Assembly (NCBI GenBank): GCA_902622985.1
Contig: CACNSH010000002.1
Location: 62,001 to 126,000 of the forward strand
From: an uncultured Pelagibacteraceae bacterium
GTDB lineage: Bacteria; Pseudomonadota; Alphaproteobacteria; Pelagibacterales; AG-422-B15
Length of the DNA: 64,000 nt
Reading direction: 5' to 3'
The translations under genes were made by a program, and so were the position numbers. The notes beneath the pieces are model-generated. The model did not search any database, was not told the DNA's origin, and worked only from the letters and a program-made list of their open reading frames with translations. Shown here piece after piece: positions 26,527-35,566 of this stretch. Within the stretch, counting starts at the first letter, position 1. Each line of letters opens with the position of its first letter.

Positions 26527-26640
26527 ATGGAGCAGTTTAGTTTTAAACAGTTCTTACAAATTATTTATAGAATACTCACCTTTCCATTAATGGCACTTGT
26601 TGTCTTTTTAGTTTTGATGTTGTTTTTGTATTTTTTTTGA
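26527..26640 (+). CDS. Possible 37-residue membrane peptide
   Basis: An ATG-started frame 8 bp after the SDR stop encodes 37 residues with one long hydrophobic helix (about 16-37, ending LVLMLFLYFF). No clear ribosome binding site, so it would depend on coupling to the SDR. It ends 5 bp before the convergent zinc-ribbon gene. Plausible but weakly supported. Confidence 0.3.
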   Translation: MEQFSFKQFLQIIYRILTFPLMALVVFLVLMLFLYFF

Positions 26641-26645
26641 TTTGA

Positions 26646-26819
26646 TTATTCGTCGAAGCGTTTGGTGTTACAAGACTGCAAAGTTGTATCATAATCATCA
26701 TTATGTTCACCTGAGCAACATGGGTCGATATTAATTTTACAATTTGGGCATTGATAGTGGCCATGTACATCAATGGGAATTATTGAAGTATTACACCATT
26801 GGCAGTTTTGCTGGGTCAT
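26646..26819 (-). CDS. Small zinc-ribbon-like protein
   Basis: 57 residues. Two CxxC knuckles, CQWC (6-9) and CPNC (24-27), plus a DPCCSGE motif, spaced as in a zinc ribbon, with HGHYQ between. Cysteines make up 7 of 57 residues. I recall similar short proteins with a VHGHYQCP-x-C stretch in other alphaproteobacteria, but no function. Ribosome binding site is weak. A longer frame on the same strand in another register (26576-26773) is a shadow of it. Confidence 0.6.
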   Translation of the reverse strand: MTQQNCQWCNTSIIPIDVHGHYQCPNCKINIDPCCSGEHNDDYDTTLQSCNTKRFDE

Positions 26820-26910
26820 TTTTTAATACCAAATATATTTATCAAATATATTAATTGATTCTTATAAAGAATTATCTATAAGGATCATCAATCCACGTTA
26901 TCATCATGAA

Positions 26911-26945
26911 AAGCTTAAATACTTTCTGTATTTAGGCTTTTTTCA
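26911..26945. terminator. Intrinsic terminator hairpin
   Basis: aagcttaaatac pairs with gtatttaggctt (12 bp, one G-U) around a 5-nt loop, followed by six Ts on the plus strand; the minus strand also ends in TTTT. It could end the SDR transcript on the plus strand or a short minus-strand transcript from the 26.95-27.1 kb interval. Confidence 0.65.
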
Positions 26946-27131
26946 TTTTTAATTCACATTTTGAGAGTGCTTGATAATATTTAGTTGATGATAATGTGGA
27001 GGTTAAAAAGTTGACGCCACCAACACTCTAAAGGGTGGTGTCCACAACCATTTCAAAAATATTCTTAAATCTACAAAACGTAGATGTGTGAAATAAAACA
27101 AATAAAACCCCACCTAGGTGGGGTTTTTTAT
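26946..27131 (+). ncRNA. Candidate small structured RNA between two terminators
   Basis: No open frame of note here. The interval holds a 9-bp hairpin (27013-27021 with 27034-27042, 12-nt loop), a 6-bp hairpin (27069-27085, loop aaaac) and ends at a very strong terminator hairpin with a T-tract on the plus strand. It begins just after another terminator. This is the layout of an independent sRNA gene. It does not show the conserved cores of tmRNA, SRP RNA, RNase P or 6S RNA. Strand and 5' end are uncertain. Confidence 0.35.
27104..27131. terminator. Strong bidirectional intrinsic terminator
   Basis: An 18-bp perfect palindrome (accccacctaggtggggt, 27107-27124) flanked by A4 and T6 gives a GC-rich stem with T-runs in both directions. 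It ends at the stop codon of the minus-strand membrane-protein gene and also terminates any plus-strand transcript from the preceding interval. Confidence 0.85.
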
Positions 27132-27757
27132 TTTCCGTTAGTTTTTTTATAAAAAAATACAGATATTGAATAGAAAACTATTGTTCCAATAATCCACGCT
27201 GATTGAGATTGAAGAGTTATATCTCTATCACCAAAATTTATTAATATTGGATTGAAGTAAGGGCCAAATGGCATTAATGGTGCCCAAGAAATTACTGCAT
27301 CACCTCCTACTTGATTGTGATAAATAACAGCTTCCACTAAAAAATTTTGACCCATGAACCAAATAAAAAACATAAACAAAAACACCAATTGAAATTTCTC
27401 ATACTCAAGAGCTCTTTTTGGAAAAATCCAATAAACAAGAATAATTGCAAACCAAACAATTCCTGTATCGGCTAATGAATTTACTAACCAATTAATTTCC
27501 ATTGGAATTGCACATGTCATTGCATCTGATCTTCTGAGATTAACCGGATCACCGTCAACCAGTCCAAAATTAACCCATATTTCCCATCCGATAGCAGCAA
27601 TTAAAAATGAAGATAATAATGTTAATGAAATCCATTTCTTCATTTGACTCTTGTATATAAGATATAAAGATAAAATTATTGGAGCAATTGCAGATAAATA
27701 AACGACTATAGTTCTTCTCCACTCAATAATATCTAGTCCACAATCAAATAGCCACAT
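27128..27757 (-). CDS. Polytopic membrane protein of unknown function
   Basis: 209 residues with about six membrane segments. Hydrophilic loops contain GDPVNLRRSDAMTCAIPMEI and PLMPFGPYFNPILINFGDRD, the latter probably periplasmic. No family recognised. It follows the CIA30-like gene by 6 bp, and the pair follow the TauD-family dioxygenase gene, forming an operon that ends at the palindromic terminator. Confidence 0.65.
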   Translation of the reverse strand: MWLFDCGLDIIEWRRTIVVYLSAIAPIILSLYLIYKSQMKKWISLTLLSSFLIAAIGWEIWVNFGLVDGDPVNLRRSDAMTCAIPMEINWLVNSLADTGIVWFAIILVYWIFPKRALEYEKFQLVFLFMFFIWFMGQNFLVEAVIYHNQVGGDAVISWAPLMPFGPYFNPILINFGDRDITLQSQSAWIIGTIVFYSISVFFYKKTNGK

Positions 27758-27763
27758 ATCTCT

Positions 27764-28309
27764 CTATTCTATAAATTCTAATTCCTTAACGTAAATCTCT
27801 GCAACATGATCTCTTCCATAAGCAACAATAGCCACTGAAGTTATTTTCTTTGGATTAATTTGTTTTGCTAATAAAGTTCCAGATCTCTTAAAATCTTTGA
27901 TCGACATTATGAATTCATTGTATTCTTCATTTACTGTAAATTCATGTGAATAGTATTGCCATGGCAATATCGTTCCTGTTGTTCTTAAAAAAATATAATA
28001 TTTTTCATTATTTCCTCTTGCATATACCCTTATCGACTTAGCTTTACTTAAATCAATATTCTTTAGTTCTCTACGAATTTGAATAAATCCGCCATTGTTT
28101 TCTGTGCTAACATTGCCGCTTAGTAAGGCATAAACATTACTATCAACTAAATTAAATTCGACTCCACCGTCAGAAATGCCGCCCATCACATTATCTGCAA
28201 TATAGGTCCATTCATTCTCATTCGTGAAATCGTCTTTCAAAATATTTTCTCCATTCGATCTGCTTATAAAAATAATTAATAATAAAGGTACAATAAGAAT
28301 ATTTTTCAT
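27764..28309 (-). CDS. CIA30-family protein (complex I intermediate-associated protein 30 domain)
   Basis: 181 residues with a probable signal peptide (about 1-20). The domain is shown by EWTYIADNVMGGISDGGVEF, SGNVSTENNGGFIQIRREL and RVYARGNNEKYYIFLRT. In mitochondria the domain (NDUFAF1) helps assemble complex I; bacterial exported versions bind ligands unknown and need not be assembly factors. Operon with the TauD-family gene upstream (23 bp) and the membrane protein downstream. Confidence 0.8.
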   Translation of the reverse strand: MKNILIVPLLLIIFISRSNGENILKDDFTNENEWTYIADNVMGGISDGGVEFNLVDSNVYALLSGNVSTENNGGFIQIRRELKNIDLSKAKSIRVYARGNNEKYYIFLRTTGTILPWQYYSHEFTVNEEYNEFIMSIKDFKRSGTLLAKQINPKKITSVAIVAYGRDHVAEIYVKELEFIE

Positions 28310-28332
28310 TAAAAATAATATTTAACAGTTAT

Positions 28333-29172
28333 TTAATCTCTGCAATCATTTAAGACTGTAACTCTATGCATAACACGTTTATTTGGCATATAGTCACCAA
28401 TAGCATAATGCATTGTGCAACGATTATCCCAAATAACTAATGTATTTGGTGTCCACTTAAATCTTATTTGAAATTCTGGTTTGCACATAAAATTAAATAA
28501 ATATGAGAGTAAGTTATTAGAGTCTGTTGTTGTCATGCCAACGATCTGAGAGGTAAAACTAGGGTTTATATAGAGAAACTTCTCACTAGAAATTGGATGA
28601 ACCTTTACAACTGAATGAACGGCATTTCCAAATTCTTCAAACCCTTTATTTAATTTTATTGAAGACTCTTTATTATCATCATTCATATAGTTATTTCGAA
28701 AACTTCCCATGTCATGAATTGCCCTTAAGTTTTCAATTTGCGCTTTCAATTCATGAGGAAGCGCATCATATATTTTTGAAAGAGAACTCCATAATGTATC
28801 ACCACCAACTTCTGGAATTGTTTTACTGTACAAAACAGATGCAAAAGGTGGATCATTTTTAAACGTTACATCAGTATGCCATTCATCTGTATCCGGTGGG
28901 TTATCCTTACCATTTTCTAGTAAAACAATTTCAGGAAATCCCTCTACATGAGGATAAACAGGGTGCGGCTCTTCAATCGAACCAAAGCTTTTTGCAAATT
29001 CAACGTGAAATTGCGGAGTAATATTTTGCTCCCTAAAAAATAAAACTTTGTAATTAATTAAGTCGTCATAAATTTTATTTTGAATTTCTTCATTAAAATC
29101 TTTTGACAAATCAATTCCACTAATCTCAGCTCCCAGTTCTGGAGATAGTTTATTTAAGTGATATTGTTGCAT
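28333..29172 (-). CDS. TauD/TfdA-family 2-oxoglutarate-dependent dioxygenase
   Basis: 279 residues. Iron ligands are visible as H99-T-D101 in DEWHTDVTF and H255 in TMHYAIGDY, with R266 or R270 near the end for 2-oxoglutarate. N-terminal LSPELGAEISGIDLS is typical of the family. It would hydroxylate a sulfonate, phosphonate or carboxylate such as taurine, releasing succinate and CO2. Substrate not determined; no tauABC transporter is adjacent. Confidence 0.88.
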   Translation of the reverse strand: MQQYHLNKLSPELGAEISGIDLSKDFNEEIQNKIYDDLINYKVLFFREQNITPQFHVEFAKSFGSIEEPHPVYPHVEGFPEIVLLENGKDNPPDTDEWHTDVTFKNDPPFASVLYSKTIPEVGGDTLWSSLSKIYDALPHELKAQIENLRAIHDMGSFRNNYMNDDNKESSIKLNKGFEEFGNAVHSVVKVHPISSEKFLYINPSFTSQIVGMTTTDSNNLLSYLFNFMCKPEFQIRFKWTPNTLVIWDNRCTMHYAIGDYMPNKRVMHRVTVLNDCRD

Positions 29173-29180
29173 TGTTCATA

Positions 29181-29345
29181 TTAGAACAATTTTGTGACGA
29201 CAAAGTAAAGTATAATAGAAATAGCAACAAACGAATACCATATGATTACTGTGTTTCTTGCTTTATTAGGATTTAGTTTTTTTGGATTTTTGAGATCTTC
29301 CTCAGTAGGTACTGGGCCAAGCTTGTGATAAAATTTTTTTTTCAT
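29181..29345 (-). CDS. Small membrane protein directly downstream of tRNA-Lys
   Basis: 54 residues from the ATG at 29345. A longer frame extends into the tRNA and is not credible. A basic, proline-containing N-terminus (KKKFYHKLGPVPTEEDLKNP) precedes one membrane helix (about 31-50). It starts 9 bp after the encoded CCA end of the tRNA, so it is probably on the same transcript and released by tRNA 3' processing. Not recognised. Confidence 0.55.
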   Translation of the reverse strand: MKKKFYHKLGPVPTEEDLKNPKKLNPNKARNTVIIWYSFVAISIILYFVVTKLF

Positions 29346-29354
29346 ATTATTAAG

Positions 29355-29430
29355 TGGCGAGCCCGCTCGGGTTCGAACCGAGGACAACTCCCTTAAAAGG
29401 GGAGTGCTCTACCAACTGAGCTACGGGCTC
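29355..29430 (-). tRNA. tRNA-Lys (anticodon TTT)
   Basis: A full cloverleaf is present: acceptor GAGCCCG / CGGGCTC, D arm GCTCAGTTGGTAGAGC, anticodon stem CTCCC / GGGAG with loop CTTTTAA (anticodon TTT), T arm CTCGG-TTCGAAC-CCGAG, discriminator G and an encoded CCA end. 76 nt in all. Confidence 0.97.
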
Positions 29431-29497
29431 TTAATTTGAGTTTATATATGATTATTATCTAAAATATATAGGTATTTTTGTATTTCAAGTGGATATC

Positions 29498-29806
29498 TCA
29501 CATCATATCTAGTTCTAATCTTGCAACATCTGACATGCGTGACATATCCCATGGTGGATCCCATACAAGATCAACAGCAACATTGTTGACTCCAGGTACA
29601 GCGTCAACGGCTTGTTTTACTTTTTTTGGCATTTCATCAGCAACAGGACAATTTGGTGTAGTTAATGTCATTTGAATAATAACATCATTATCAGGAGTAA
29701 CTTCGCATTTGTAAATTAGTCCTAATTCGTATAAATCAACGGGAATTTCTGGGTCAAATACAGTTTTTAATGCATCTATAACTTTTTGATCTTCTACTTT
29801 TTCCAT
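29498..29806 (-). CDS. sufT: SufT-like Fe-S cluster maturation protein (MIP18/DUF59 family)
   Basis: 102 residues. Family pattern: VIDALKTVFDPEIPVDLYEL, GLIYKCEV and MTLTTPNCPVADEMPKKV, ending VDLVWDPPWDMSRMS. The cysteine in TTPNCP is the conserved reactive residue. SufT helps deliver Fe-S clusters to targets. It is the last gene of the cysE-iscR-suf operon, 0 bp after msrB. Confidence 0.92.
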   Translation of the reverse strand: MEKVEDQKVIDALKTVFDPEIPVDLYELGLIYKCEVTPDNDVIIQMTLTTPNCPVADEMPKKVKQAVDAVPGVNNVAVDLVWDPPWDMSRMSDVARLELDMM

Positions 29807-30388
29807 TTAGTTAAATAATTGTACAAATTCCTCATAGCCTTCTTCGCTTAACTTTTCTAGGGGAACAAATCTCAATGAAGCGGAGTTAATGCAATATCTT
29901 AATCCAGTTTCAGTGGGTCCATCATCAAATAAATGACCTAGGTGCGCATCTCCATATTGACTTCTTACCTCTGTGCGAACCATTCCATGTGATCTATCAA
30001 TTACTTCTACGATTTCTATTCCTTTTATTGGCTTATCAAAACTCGGCCAACCTGTTCCTGAGTCAAATTTATCTAAAGATGAAAATAAAGGTTCGCCTGA
30101 AATTACGTCAACATAAATTCCAACATCTTTACTATCCCAATATTCATTAAAAAATGGCCTCTCTGTTCCATTCTCTAAAGCAACAATTCTCTGTTCTTCA
30201 GTAAGGTTATTAATAGCTTCTTGTCTTTCTTCAGGCGTGGCAGAACACCAGAAAGGTGTATCCATTACTTCTACTTTTGACATATCGTACTCCTCTAAGT
30301 TTATATCGGCAAAAGACCGGTTTCCATAAATAAGTTGCAAAAAAATAAATAATACAAGCAGTGCAAGATATACAGGATATAGTCTCAT
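29807..30388 (-). CDS. msrB: Peptide-methionine (R)-S-oxide reductase, exported or membrane-anchored
   Basis: 193 residues. An N-terminal hydrophobic segment (about 6-20) suggests export or anchoring. The core has [49 protein letters not shown] and the catalytic cysteine in [11 protein letters not shown]. The zinc-binding CxxC pairs of many MsrB proteins are absent, as in the zinc-free type. It reduces R-methionine sulfoxide in proteins. It sits inside the SUF operon, 2 bp after sufU, which would link its expression to Fe-S stress. Confidence 0.92.
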   Translation of the reverse strand: MRLYPVYLALLVLFIFLQLIYGNRSFADINLEEYDMSKVEVMDTPFWCSATPEERQEAINNLTEEQRIVALENGTERPFFNEYWDSKDVGIYVDVISGEPLFSSLDKFDSGTGWPSFDKPIKGIEIVEVIDRSHGMVRTEVRSQYGDAHLGHLFDDGPTETGLRYCINSASLRFVPLEKLSEEGYEEFVQLFN

Positions 30389-30390
30389 AA

Positions 30391-30825
30391 TTAATCTTTT
30401 AAAGCCTGGTTAAAAGCATGCCATGCCATTGTTGCGCACTTTACCCTCATTGGAAATCCACCTACTCCCTTTAAGGCATAAAGTGAATCTTCCTCATTTA
30501 AAACTTTTAGGTCTTCATCTGAACCTGAAACAAGATTTGTAAAATCCTTAAATATTTCCTCAGCCACTTCAATTTTTTTACCTTTTAATTTTTCTGTCAT
30601 TAATGATGCAGAAGCAAGTGATATGGCACACCCCTCACCTGTGAATTTAATGTCTTCTATTATATTTTGATCATTGAGAAGAAAAGTAAGCTTTAAATTG
30701 TCACCGCACAAAGGATTATGACCATCGGCACTTTTATTATGTGGTTCACATTCGCCAAAATTTCTTGGTTCACGTCCGTGATCTAAAATTATTTCTTGGT
30801 AAAGATCATTTATTAAATCATTCAT
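30391..30825 (-). CDS. sufU: SufU-type Fe-S assembly protein
   Basis: 144 residues. Ligand cysteines: C40 in HNPLCGD (with D42), C66 in GEGCAIS and C130 in [11 protein letters not shown]. The roughly 20-residue insert between the second and third cysteine (around [11 protein letters not shown]) marks SufU rather than IscU. SufU accepts persulfide sulfur from SufS in the SUF pathway. It overlaps sufS by ATGA. Confidence 0.92.
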   Translation of the reverse strand: MNDLINDLYQEIILDHGREPRNFGECEPHNKSADGHNPLCGDNLKLTFLLNDQNIIEDIKFTGEGCAISLASASLMTEKLKGKKIEVAEEIFKDFTNLVSGSDEDLKVLNEEDSLYALKGVGGFPMRVKCATMAWHAFNQALKD

Positions 30826-32054
30826 TTATTAAAAAACTCCTTACACTTATGTAGCGCAATAACAAATTTATCAACTTCTTCCAATGAATTATACACACCA
30901 AAAGATAATCTGGCCGTTGAATTGACACCGAGATGTTTCATTAAAGGCTGGCAACAGTGATGACCTGCTCTAATTGCTATTCCTTCAACATCTAAAAACG
31001 AAGATACTTCGTGAGAGTGAACATTTTTAATATTAAAGGATATGATAGAATTCCTTTTATTATCTCCACCATGAATTTCAATAAAATCAATTTCGTTTAA
31101 TTTATTAAATGCATATTTAGTAATTTCATTTTCATGCTCGATAATATTATCGAAACCAATTTTATTCATGTAATCAATTGCTATACCCAATCCGTGCGCT
31201 TCGACTAGTGGAGGAGTTCCTGCTTCATATTTCGCTGGTAATTCTGCATAACTTGCACCTTCTAGACTAACATCTCCAATCATTCCTCCTCCGCCTTGAT
31301 ATGGGGGCATTTCTGATAAAAGATTTTCAGTTCCGTATAAAACTCCAATACCAGCAGGACCATAAGTTTTGTGTCCAGAGAATACAAAAAAATCACAACC
31401 TAGTTTTTGAACATCAATTTTTAAATGAGCAGCTGATTGACAGCCATCAAGGAGAATGGGAATATTTTTATCTTTACAGATACTTATTGCCTTTTCATTT
31501 AATTCAGTACCAAAAACGTTAGAAAGATGTGTCAAAGAAACAATTTTTGTTTTATTTGTGAATAGACTATTAAAATGATCAATATCAATTTCTCCTGATG
31601 TTTGAATATTTGCAAACTTTAGCACAACGCCATACTTGTCTCTTAAAAAAAACCAAGGTATTAAATTTGAGTGGTGCTCGATCAAAGATAAAATTACCTC
31701 ATCTCCCTTTTGCATAAACTTTTCATAGAAAGTTTGAGCAACTAAATTTATTCCTTCTGTGGCACTTTTTGTAAAAATAATTTCATTTTCAGACCTTGCA
31801 TTTAAGAATTTTTGAACTTTCTTTCTAGCGTCCTCATATCTAAATGTTGATTCAACAGATAATGTATGAACTCCCCTGCTAACATTAGAATAATGATTTT
31901 TATAGAAATCATTTGTTTCGTTAATAACTGTATTTGGTTTTTGAGCAGAAGCCGCAGTGTCAAAATAAATAAGATCTTTTTTTTCCAATATTTTTTTTGA
32001 AAGAATTGGAAAATCTTTTCTTACATTTAAATTTAAAGTTTTAGAGTTGTCCAT
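30822..32054 (-). CDS. sufS: Cysteine desulfurase SufS
   Basis: 410 residues from the ATG at 32054, one nucleotide after the sufD stop. An upstream in-frame ATG at 32165 would only extend into sufD. The PLP lysine is K229 in FVFSGHKTYGP, and the catalytic cysteine is C367 in IRAGHHCCQP, with a second cysteine next to it in place of the usual alanine. It removes sulfur from cysteine to supply the SUF scaffold. Group II desulfurase by sequence and context. Confidence 0.95.
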   Translation of the reverse strand: MDNSKTLNLNVRKDFPILSKKILEKKDLIYFDTAASAQKPNTVINETNDFYKNHYSNVSRGVHTLSVESTFRYEDARKKVQKFLNARSENEIIFTKSATEGINLVAQTFYEKFMQKGDEVILSLIEHHSNLIPWFFLRDKYGVVLKFANIQTSGEIDIDHFNSLFTNKTKIVSLTHLSNVFGTELNEKAISICKDKNIPILLDGCQSAAHLKIDVQKLGCDFFVFSGHKTYGPAGIGVLYGTENLLSEMPPYQGGGGMIGDVSLEGASYAELPAKYEAGTPPLVEAHGLGIAIDYMNKIGFDNIIEHENEITKYAFNKLNEIDFIEIHGGDNKRNSIISFNIKNVHSHEVSSFLDVEGIAIRAGHHCCQPLMKHLGVNSTARLSFGVYNSLEEVDKFVIALHKCKEFFNK

Positions 32055-32055
32055 A

Positions 32056-32970
32056 TTAACAGTTCTCGTTGATAAAATTTCGCCCTTTAGCTTGCATTTC
32101 TGCATCTTCAATCTTTTCAATAAACTCTGATAAAAAGCCCTGTATATATATTCTTTCAGCTTCACTCTTTGAAATTCCTCTTGAAGCTAAATAAAATAGT
32201 ACTTCCTCATCAGCTTTTCCAGAAGCCGCGCCATGAGAGCAAACGACATCATCATTATTTATTTCAAGTATTGGTGTAAGATTAATTTTAGATTCCTCGT
32301 CAATTAACAAACCTTTGCTAATTTGGTTAGATTGTGTATTTGTACAATTTTCATCAACAAACACTTTTCCTTTAAACGAAACATTGGATGATCCACGAGT
32401 AACAGCTTTAAAAGAACAATCTGATACCGCAGACTTACTTAAGTGCCTTATTTCTAAATTGTTTTCACATTTTGATGAATTGGACATGACAACGCCACTC
32501 CCAACATACTTTGCATTTTCTTCATTTAAATTAATCTTAGTCTCGTTATTTGTAAAATCTGAACCGTTTGTAAAATTAAAATCCTTAAACATTGAGCCGT
32601 TTGACATATTACAAGTATGAACAAATGAGTTATTAGTATCGGATTGAAACTTATTAAATCTATATAATTCAAGTACTGAGCGATAACCTAAAAATGATTT
32701 TAAAATAAAAGATGTATCAATTATATAATCATTTTCGTCAATAATCTCTATCGTAGCATTCTCATTTAAATATATATCAGCAATAATTTTTAAATTGCTT
32801 CTATTACTGCTTATTAATTTAATTCGTGAAGGTATTTGTGAAAAATTCGAAGTGATTTTTAATTTTAGTTCATCATTTATTATCTCGTGTGATATAGATA
32901 GATCCTTAGAATTGGTTTCAATCGAAAAATTATCCGTTAATTCTATTATTGAAGGTTTTAAAGTTTTCAT
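32056..32970 (-). CDS. sufD: Fe-S cluster assembly protein SufD
   Basis: 304 residues, short for SufD (usually about 400); the N-terminal helical part is reduced. The right-handed beta-helix core and the C-terminal hallmark SHGAASGKADEEVLFYLASRG followed by EAERIYIQGFL are present. It partners SufB and SufC as the SufBC2D scaffold complex. Start overlaps the sufC stop by one base. Confidence 0.92.
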   Translation of the reverse strand: MKTLKPSIIELTDNFSIETNSKDLSISHEIINDELKLKITSNFSQIPSRIKLISSNRSNLKIIADIYLNENATIEIIDENDYIIDTSFILKSFLGYRSVLELYRFNKFQSDTNNSFVHTCNMSNGSMFKDFNFTNGSDFTNNETKINLNEENAKYVGSGVVMSNSSKCENNLEIRHLSKSAVSDCSFKAVTRGSSNVSFKGKVFVDENCTNTQSNQISKGLLIDEESKINLTPILEINNDDVVCSHGAASGKADEEVLFYLASRGISKSEAERIYIQGFLSEFIEKIEDAEMQAKGRNFINENC

Positions 32971-33710
32971 TAACTGTATCCCTCTTGATCTATTCTTGAA
33001 GCTAATGTCTTGTCGCCAGTTTCTATAACTGAGCCATTTTGAAACACATGGACGTAATCAGGCTCAATATATTCTAATAATCTTAAGTAATGAGTTATAA
33101 TAATAAATGATCTTTCATCATTTCTTAATTTATTAATTGCCTCCGCAGTGGTTTTTAATGCATCAACATCTAGGCCTGAGTCTGTTTCATCCATAATGAT
33201 TAAACTTGGATTAAGCAGATCCATTTGAAGGACCTCATTTTTCTTCTTCTCTCCTCCAGAAAAGCCAGCATTTACAAAACGACTATGCATGTCCATTGGT
33301 ATATCTAGGAGTTTTGATTTTTCTTTTAGAATCTGTAGAAATTCTCCGGCATCAATTGGTGTTTCTTTTCTTGACTTTCGATGTGCATTAACAATTTGCT
33401 TAAGATAAGAAGCATTTGTTACTCCAGGAAGTTCTATTGGGTATTGAAAAGCAAGGAAAAGACCATTTAGAGACCTCTCATAGGGATCTTTTGAGAGTAA
33501 ATCCTCACCATTAAGATTAACCTCCCCAGACTCAACATTATAGTTTGGTTTACCTGCTAGAGTGTGGGCAATGGTGCTTTTACCTGAGCCATTAGGACCC
33601 ATTATGGCATGCACTTCACCTTTTCCAATATTTAAATTTAAATTTTTTAAAATTTTTTTTTCTTCAACAGTAACATTTAAATTTTTAATCTCTAACATAC
33701 TATCCAACAC
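32970..33710 (-). CDS. sufC: Fe-S cluster assembly ATPase SufC
   Basis: 246 residues. Walker [10 protein letters not shown], the SufC-typical [12 protein letters not shown], signature [14 protein letters not shown] and Walker [13 protein letters not shown]. This ATPase drives conformational changes in the SufBC2D scaffold. Overlaps sufB by 11 bp and sufD by 1 bp. Confidence 0.96.
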   Translation of the reverse strand: MLDSMLEIKNLNVTVEEKKILKNLNLNIGKGEVHAIMGPNGSGKSTIAHTLAGKPNYNVESGEVNLNGEDLLSKDPYERSLNGLFLAFQYPIELPGVTNASYLKQIVNAHRKSRKETPIDAGEFLQILKEKSKLLDIPMDMHSRFVNAGFSGGEKKKNEVLQMDLLNPSLIIMDETDSGLDVDALKTTAEAINKLRNDERSFIIITHYLRLLEYIEPDYVHVFQNGSVIETGDKTLASRIDQEGYS

Positions 33711-35142
33711 TTCCTTCCAAACTTATACTCACAAGTTTTTGGGCTTCGACAGCAAACTCCATTGGAAGTTTTTGTAGAACTTCTTTACAAAACCCATTTA
33801 CAATTAAGCTTTGTGCTTCTTCCGCATCTAAACCCCTTTGCATACAATAAAACAATTGCTCATCACTTATTTTTGAGGTTGTTGCCTCATGTTCTATTGA
33901 TGAAGAATTAGAGCTATTTTCGGTTAAAGGAATAGTATTGGCCTTACACTCACTACCAACTAATAATGAATCGCACTGGGTAAAGTTTTTTGCATTTTTA
34001 GCTTTTTTGTGAAAGCTAACAAGTCCTCGATAAGTATTAGATGACTTTCCTGCAGAAATTCCTTTAGAAATAATTCTACTTTTTGTATTTTTCCCTAAGT
34101 GGATCATTTTTGTACCAGTATCAGCTTGCTGATAATTATTGGTAATTGCTACAGAATAAAATTCACCAGTCGAATTATCTCCTCTTAAAATGCAACTTGG
34201 ATATTTCCATGTTATAGCGGAACCCGTCTCAATTTGAGTCCAGGAAATTTTTGAGTTTTTTCCTTTACATAAACCACGTTTTGTTACGAAATTGTATATA
34301 CCTCCTTTACCATCTTCATCACCAGGATACCAATTCTGAACTGTAGAATATTTTATTTCGGCATCATCAAGCGCAACTAATTCAACATTAGCTGCATGCA
34401 ATTGATTTTCGTCTCTCATTGGAGCCGTACAGCCTTCAAGATAACTTACGTAACTACCTTCATCTGCAATTATAAGTGTTCGCTCAAACTGCCCTGTTTC
34501 AGAAGCATTAATTCTAAAATATGTAGATAATTCCATCGGACATTTAACTCCTTTAGGTATGTAAACAAATGAACCGTCACTAAATACAGCTGAATTCAAA
34601 GTTGCGTAGAAGTGATCGGTTACAGGGATAACAGATCCAATATATTTTTTAACAAGCTCAGGATGTTTTTGAATAGCTTCTGAAATAGGACAAAAAATGA
34701 CACCTATTTCATTTAGTTTTTCCTTAAATGTTGTCGCAACTGACACGCTGTCAAAGACTGCGTCTACTGCAACACCAGCTAAAACTTTTTGTTCCTTTAA
34801 AGGTATGCCTAGTTTCTCATATGTTTCCAATAATTTAGGATCAACTTCGTCAAGAGATTTTGGTTTTTCTTTGAAATCTTTAGGTGATGAGTAATAATAT
34901 AAATCTTGAAAATCAATTTCATCGATCTCTGCCTTAGCCCATTTGGGAACTGACATATTTTCTAAACGTTTGAATGCTGACAGCCTCCATTCCAACATCC
35001 ACTCTGGTTCATTTTTTTTCTTTGAAATCAACTTGATAACATCTTCATTTAACCCTTTTGGAATTTTTTCACTTTCGATTTCAGTAACAAATCCATATTT
35101 GTACTTTTCTTGCGTAAAATTATCTTTGCTTACTTTGTTCAT
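33700..35142 (-). CDS. sufB: Fe-S cluster assembly protein SufB
   Basis: 480 residues, usual length. Marks: the N-terminal [56 protein letters not shown] and [20 protein letters not shown]. The cysteine of [11 protein letters not shown] corresponds to the assembly-site cysteine. Start is 1 bp after iscR. Confidence 0.97.
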   Translation of the reverse strand: MNKVSKDNFTQEKYKYGFVTEIESEKIPKGLNEDVIKLISKKKNEPEWMLEWRLSAFKRLENMSVPKWAKAEIDEIDFQDLYYYSSPKDFKEKPKSLDEVDPKLLETYEKLGIPLKEQKVLAGVAVDAVFDSVSVATTFKEKLNEIGVIFCPISEAIQKHPELVKKYIGSVIPVTDHFYATLNSAVFSDGSFVYIPKGVKCPMELSTYFRINASETGQFERTLIIADEGSYVSYLEGCTAPMRDENQLHAANVELVALDDAEIKYSTVQNWYPGDEDGKGGIYNFVTKRGLCKGKNSKISWTQIETGSAITWKYPSCILRGDNSTGEFYSVAITNNYQQADTGTKMIHLGKNTKSRIISKGISAGKSSNTYRGLVSFHKKAKNAKNFTQCDSLLVGSECKANTIPLTENSSNSSSIEHEATTSKISDEQLFYCMQRGLDAEEAQSLIVNGFCKEVLQKLPMEFAVEAQKLVSISLEGSVG

Positions 35143-35143
35143 G

Positions 35144-35566
35144 TTATTTTACCAACGTTTGTTCCTCTACTAAATCACTGAGATGTACAGTGCTTAAATA
35201 ATTACCAATGACACCTTCTAAATTTTCCCAAAAATTATGAGTTAAACACTTTTTGTTAGTCCCTGAACAAAAAGCATTAGGATTATTGCCGCACCCTGTA
35301 GTTTTTATTTTTTCATCTATTGCATTAAATATGTCCAAAATTTTTATTTCTTCTGTTTGTTTATTTAGAATGTATCCTCCACCTGGTCCTTTTTGACTTT
35401 TAACCAATTCAGCCTTTTTAAGATCGTTAAAAATCTGTTCCAAATAAGACAAAGATATATTTTGCCTTACAGAAACATGTGACAAGCTGCATGGTTTTTG
35501 TGATCCAAATTTAGCAAGATCGACCATTGCCAAAACAGCATATCTACCACGCGAAGTTATCTTCAT
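35144..35566 (-). CDS. iscR: Rrf2-family regulator, IscR-like
   Basis: 140 residues. The N-terminal winged helix [20 protein letters not shown] and [20 protein letters not shown], then GPGGGYIL, is typical of Rrf2. Three cysteines C92, C100, C107 with H110 correspond to the [2Fe-2S] site of IscR, with wider spacing than in E. coli. It likely represses or activates the operon that it belongs to; an IscR-like box lies upstream of cysE. Overlaps cysE by ATGA. Confidence 0.9.
   Translation of the reverse strand: MKITSRGRYAVLAMVDLAKFGSQKPCSLSHVSVRQNISLSYLEQIFNDLKKAELVKSQKGPGGGYILNKQTEEIKILDIFNAIDEKIKTTGCGNNPNAFCSGTNKKCLTHNFWENLEGVIGNYLSTVHLSDLVEEQTLVK

Noticed and set aside
26576-26773. 65-residue minus-strand frame
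   Set aside because: It is an out-of-register shadow of the zinc-ribbon gene and shows no protein-like pattern.
26946-27131. tmRNA, SRP RNA, RNase P or 6S RNA
   Set aside because: None of the conserved cores of these RNAs is visible; kept only as an unclassified candidate.
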